The notes under the pieces are model-generated. The model had not been told where the DNA came from. It did no database searches and was given only the letters and a program-made list of their open reading frames with translations. Of a stretch of DNA of 13,434 nt, positions 12,337 to 13,434 are shown one piece after another. Each line of letters begins with the position of its first letter. Positions within the stretch are counted from its first letter, which is position 1. Source of the DNA: Sphingomonas sp. (GTDB lineage: Bacteria > Pseudomonadota > Alphaproteobacteria > Sphingomonadales > Sphingomonadaceae). Both the position numbers and the translations under genes were made by a program. The stretch covers positions 1 through 13,434 of the forward strand of contig JAJNQF010000126.1 of the NCBI GenBank assembly GCA_021154945.1, read 5' to 3'.

Positions 12337-13434
12337 TCAGCGAACCTTGACGGTCGGCACCACCGACATGCCCGGGCCGATCGGATAGCGCTTCGGATCG
12401 GGGCCGTTCTTGGCATCGAACACGATCCGCACTGGGACGCGCTGGACGACCTTCACGTAATTGCCGGTGGCGTTCTGCGGGGGCAGCAGCGCGAACGCCT
12501 GGCCGGCGCCGCGCTGGATCGAGTCGACATGGCCCTTGAAGTCGACGCCGGGATACGCGTCGACATGGATGTCGACGGGCTGGCCGATCTTCATCAACGT
12601 GAGCTGCGTTTCCTTGAAGTTGGCGGTCACCCACATTGTGTCGGGGACGATCGCCATCAGCTGCGTACCGGGGGCCACGTAGGAACCGACGTTGACCGAG
12701 CGGTTGACGACCTGCCCCGCGACCGGCGCGGTGAGGCGGAGATCGCCGATCGTGACCTTCGCCTGCTCGACCTGTGCGCGGCGGGCGTCGATCACCGACT
12801 TCGCTGCGCCGACCTGTTTGCGGGCAACGCTGATCTGGGCGGTGGCGGTGTCGATCTGCTCACGCGCGGCGGCGGCATCGGCGGCGGTCTGGCGGGCGGT
12901 GGCGCGTGCCTGGTCGAGCTGTTGCCCGGCGACCGCGCTCGGATCGAGCCGCAGCAACGCCTCATGGCGCGCGAGATCCTGCTGCGCCTTGATCGCGGCT
13001 GCCATCGGTACGCGCGCCTGCGCGGCCGCCTGCTGGCGCTGCGCTTCGGCGGCGGTCACCTGCGCCTGCGCCTGCGCGAACTGCGCACGCGCCTGCGATT
13101 CGTTCGCCTGCGCCTCGGCGACCTGCGCGTCGCGGCCGGATGCCTTGATGACGGCGAGCAGGCGGCCGGCCTCGACGTGGCGGTTGTCGATGTCGGCGAC
13201 CTGGACCAGCGTGCCTGCGACCTGTGGCGCGAGGCGGACAATATGCGTGTCGACGAACGCGTCGTCGGTCGATTCGAACTGCCGCGCGTGCAGCCAGTAG
13301 AGCACGCCACCGATGATCAGCCCGCCGACGACGATGACGAGGATGATCCAGAACAGCGGCTTCTTGAACACCGACGGCTTCTTGTCGTCTTCGTCCGCCT
13401 CGTCCTGCTGCTCGGTATCGGACTGCTGATCCTC
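12337..13434 (-). CDS. emrA: HlyD/EmrA-family membrane fusion protein (5' end outside the window)
   Basis: This is the periplasmic adaptor linking the MFS pump to the outer-membrane channel. The frame is open from the right edge to a TGA at 12339-12337, giving 366 visible residues. The visible N-terminus is an acidic cytoplasmic stretch (EDQQSDTEQQDEADEDDKK), then one membrane anchor (PLFWIILVIVVGGLIIGGVL, about 26-45). A first lipoyl half-motif follows (VAGTLVQVADIDNRHVEAG), then a long Ala/Gln/Arg-rich coiled-coil hairpin (about 95-200), the second lipoyl half (APVAGQVVNRSVNVGSYVAP), a beta-barrel domain (MWVTANFKETQLTLMKIGQP), and the C-terminus GPGMSVVPTVKVR. A GTG at 13371 could serve formally as a start, but it would cut away the acidic leader that remains in frame to the window edge, so the true start is probably a few codons outside. 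Its stop is one base before the emrB GTG. Confidence 0.93.
   Translation of the reverse strand, partial: EDQQSDTEQQDEADEDDKKPSVFKKPLFWIILVIVVGGLIIGGVLYWLHARQFESTDDAFVDTHIVRLAPQVAGTLVQVADIDNRHVEAGRLLAVIKASGRDAQVAEAQANESQARAQFAQAQAQVTAAEAQRQQAAAQARVPMAAAIKAQQDLARHEALLRLDPSAVAGQQLDQARATARQTAADAAAAREQIDTATAQISVARKQVGAAKSVIDARRAQVEQAKVTIGDLRLTAPVAGQVVNRSVNVGSYVAPGTQLMAIVPDTMWVTANFKETQLTLMKIGQPVDIHVDAYPGVDFKGHVDSIQRGAGQAFALLPPQNATGNYVKVVQRVPVRIVFDAKNGPDPKRYPIGPGMSVVPTVKVR

Noticed and set aside
10968..12350. 460-aa plus-strand open frame.
   Set aside because: Antisense to emrB and extremely rich in Arg, Asp, Glu and His, a GC-skew artefact.

Overview
The window looks like a chromosomal segment of a sphingomonad (Sphingomonas or a close relative, Alphaproteobacteria). 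The evidence is high GC with C/G-rich third positions, a DUF6481-type Ala/Lys/Glu-rich small protein, a TonB-dependent receptor whose TonB-box region reads EDIVVIG, a NodT/OprM-type outer-membrane factor and large GC-rich intergenic palindromes of the kind common in this group. This assignment rests on family resemblance only. No rRNA, tRNA, CRISPR array, integrase or insertion sequence was seen.

Layout, left to right. (1) Positions 1-3003, minus strand: the start of a type II secretion (T2SS) operon, gspC followed 10 bp later by gspD. gspD runs off the left edge, and the remaining gsp genes are expected beyond it. (2) 3139-3795, plus strand: a prolyl-4-hydroxylase-like 2OG-Fe(II) oxygenase, divergent from gspC. 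(3) 3805-3940: a long inverted repeat in a convergent junction. (4) 3959-8366, minus strand: a two-gene unit, a 532-aa lipoprotein with a predicted parallel beta-helix followed by a 906-aa TonB-dependent receptor. A GC-rich hairpin plus T-run lies between them. (5) 8367-8663: a divergent regulatory region carrying six GTCAT-like half-sites on an exact 11-bp period, oriented towards the lipoprotein. This is the layout of a PhoB-binding (Pho box) array. (6) 8664-8999, plus strand: the DUF6481-like protein. (7) 9067-9170: a second, unrelated long inverted repeat, again in a convergent junction. (8) 9241-13434, minus strand: a tripartite EmrA-EmrB-outer-membrane-factor efflux operon with touching or overlapping genes. 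emrA runs off the right edge.

The most interesting signal is the centre. A surface-type lipoprotein and a TonB-dependent receptor appear to be under a strong phosphate-starvation promoter and sit beside a T2SS operon. This recalls the Caulobacter crescentus elpS locus, where (from memory) a phosphate-starvation lipoprotein encoded next to a T2SS cluster is released from the cell surface in a T2SS-dependent way and is associated with extracellular alkaline phosphatase activity. I infer that this window holds a sphingomonad counterpart, a phosphate-scavenging secretion and uptake module. The Pho-type repeats are directly visible; the functional link to the T2SS is inference from gene order.
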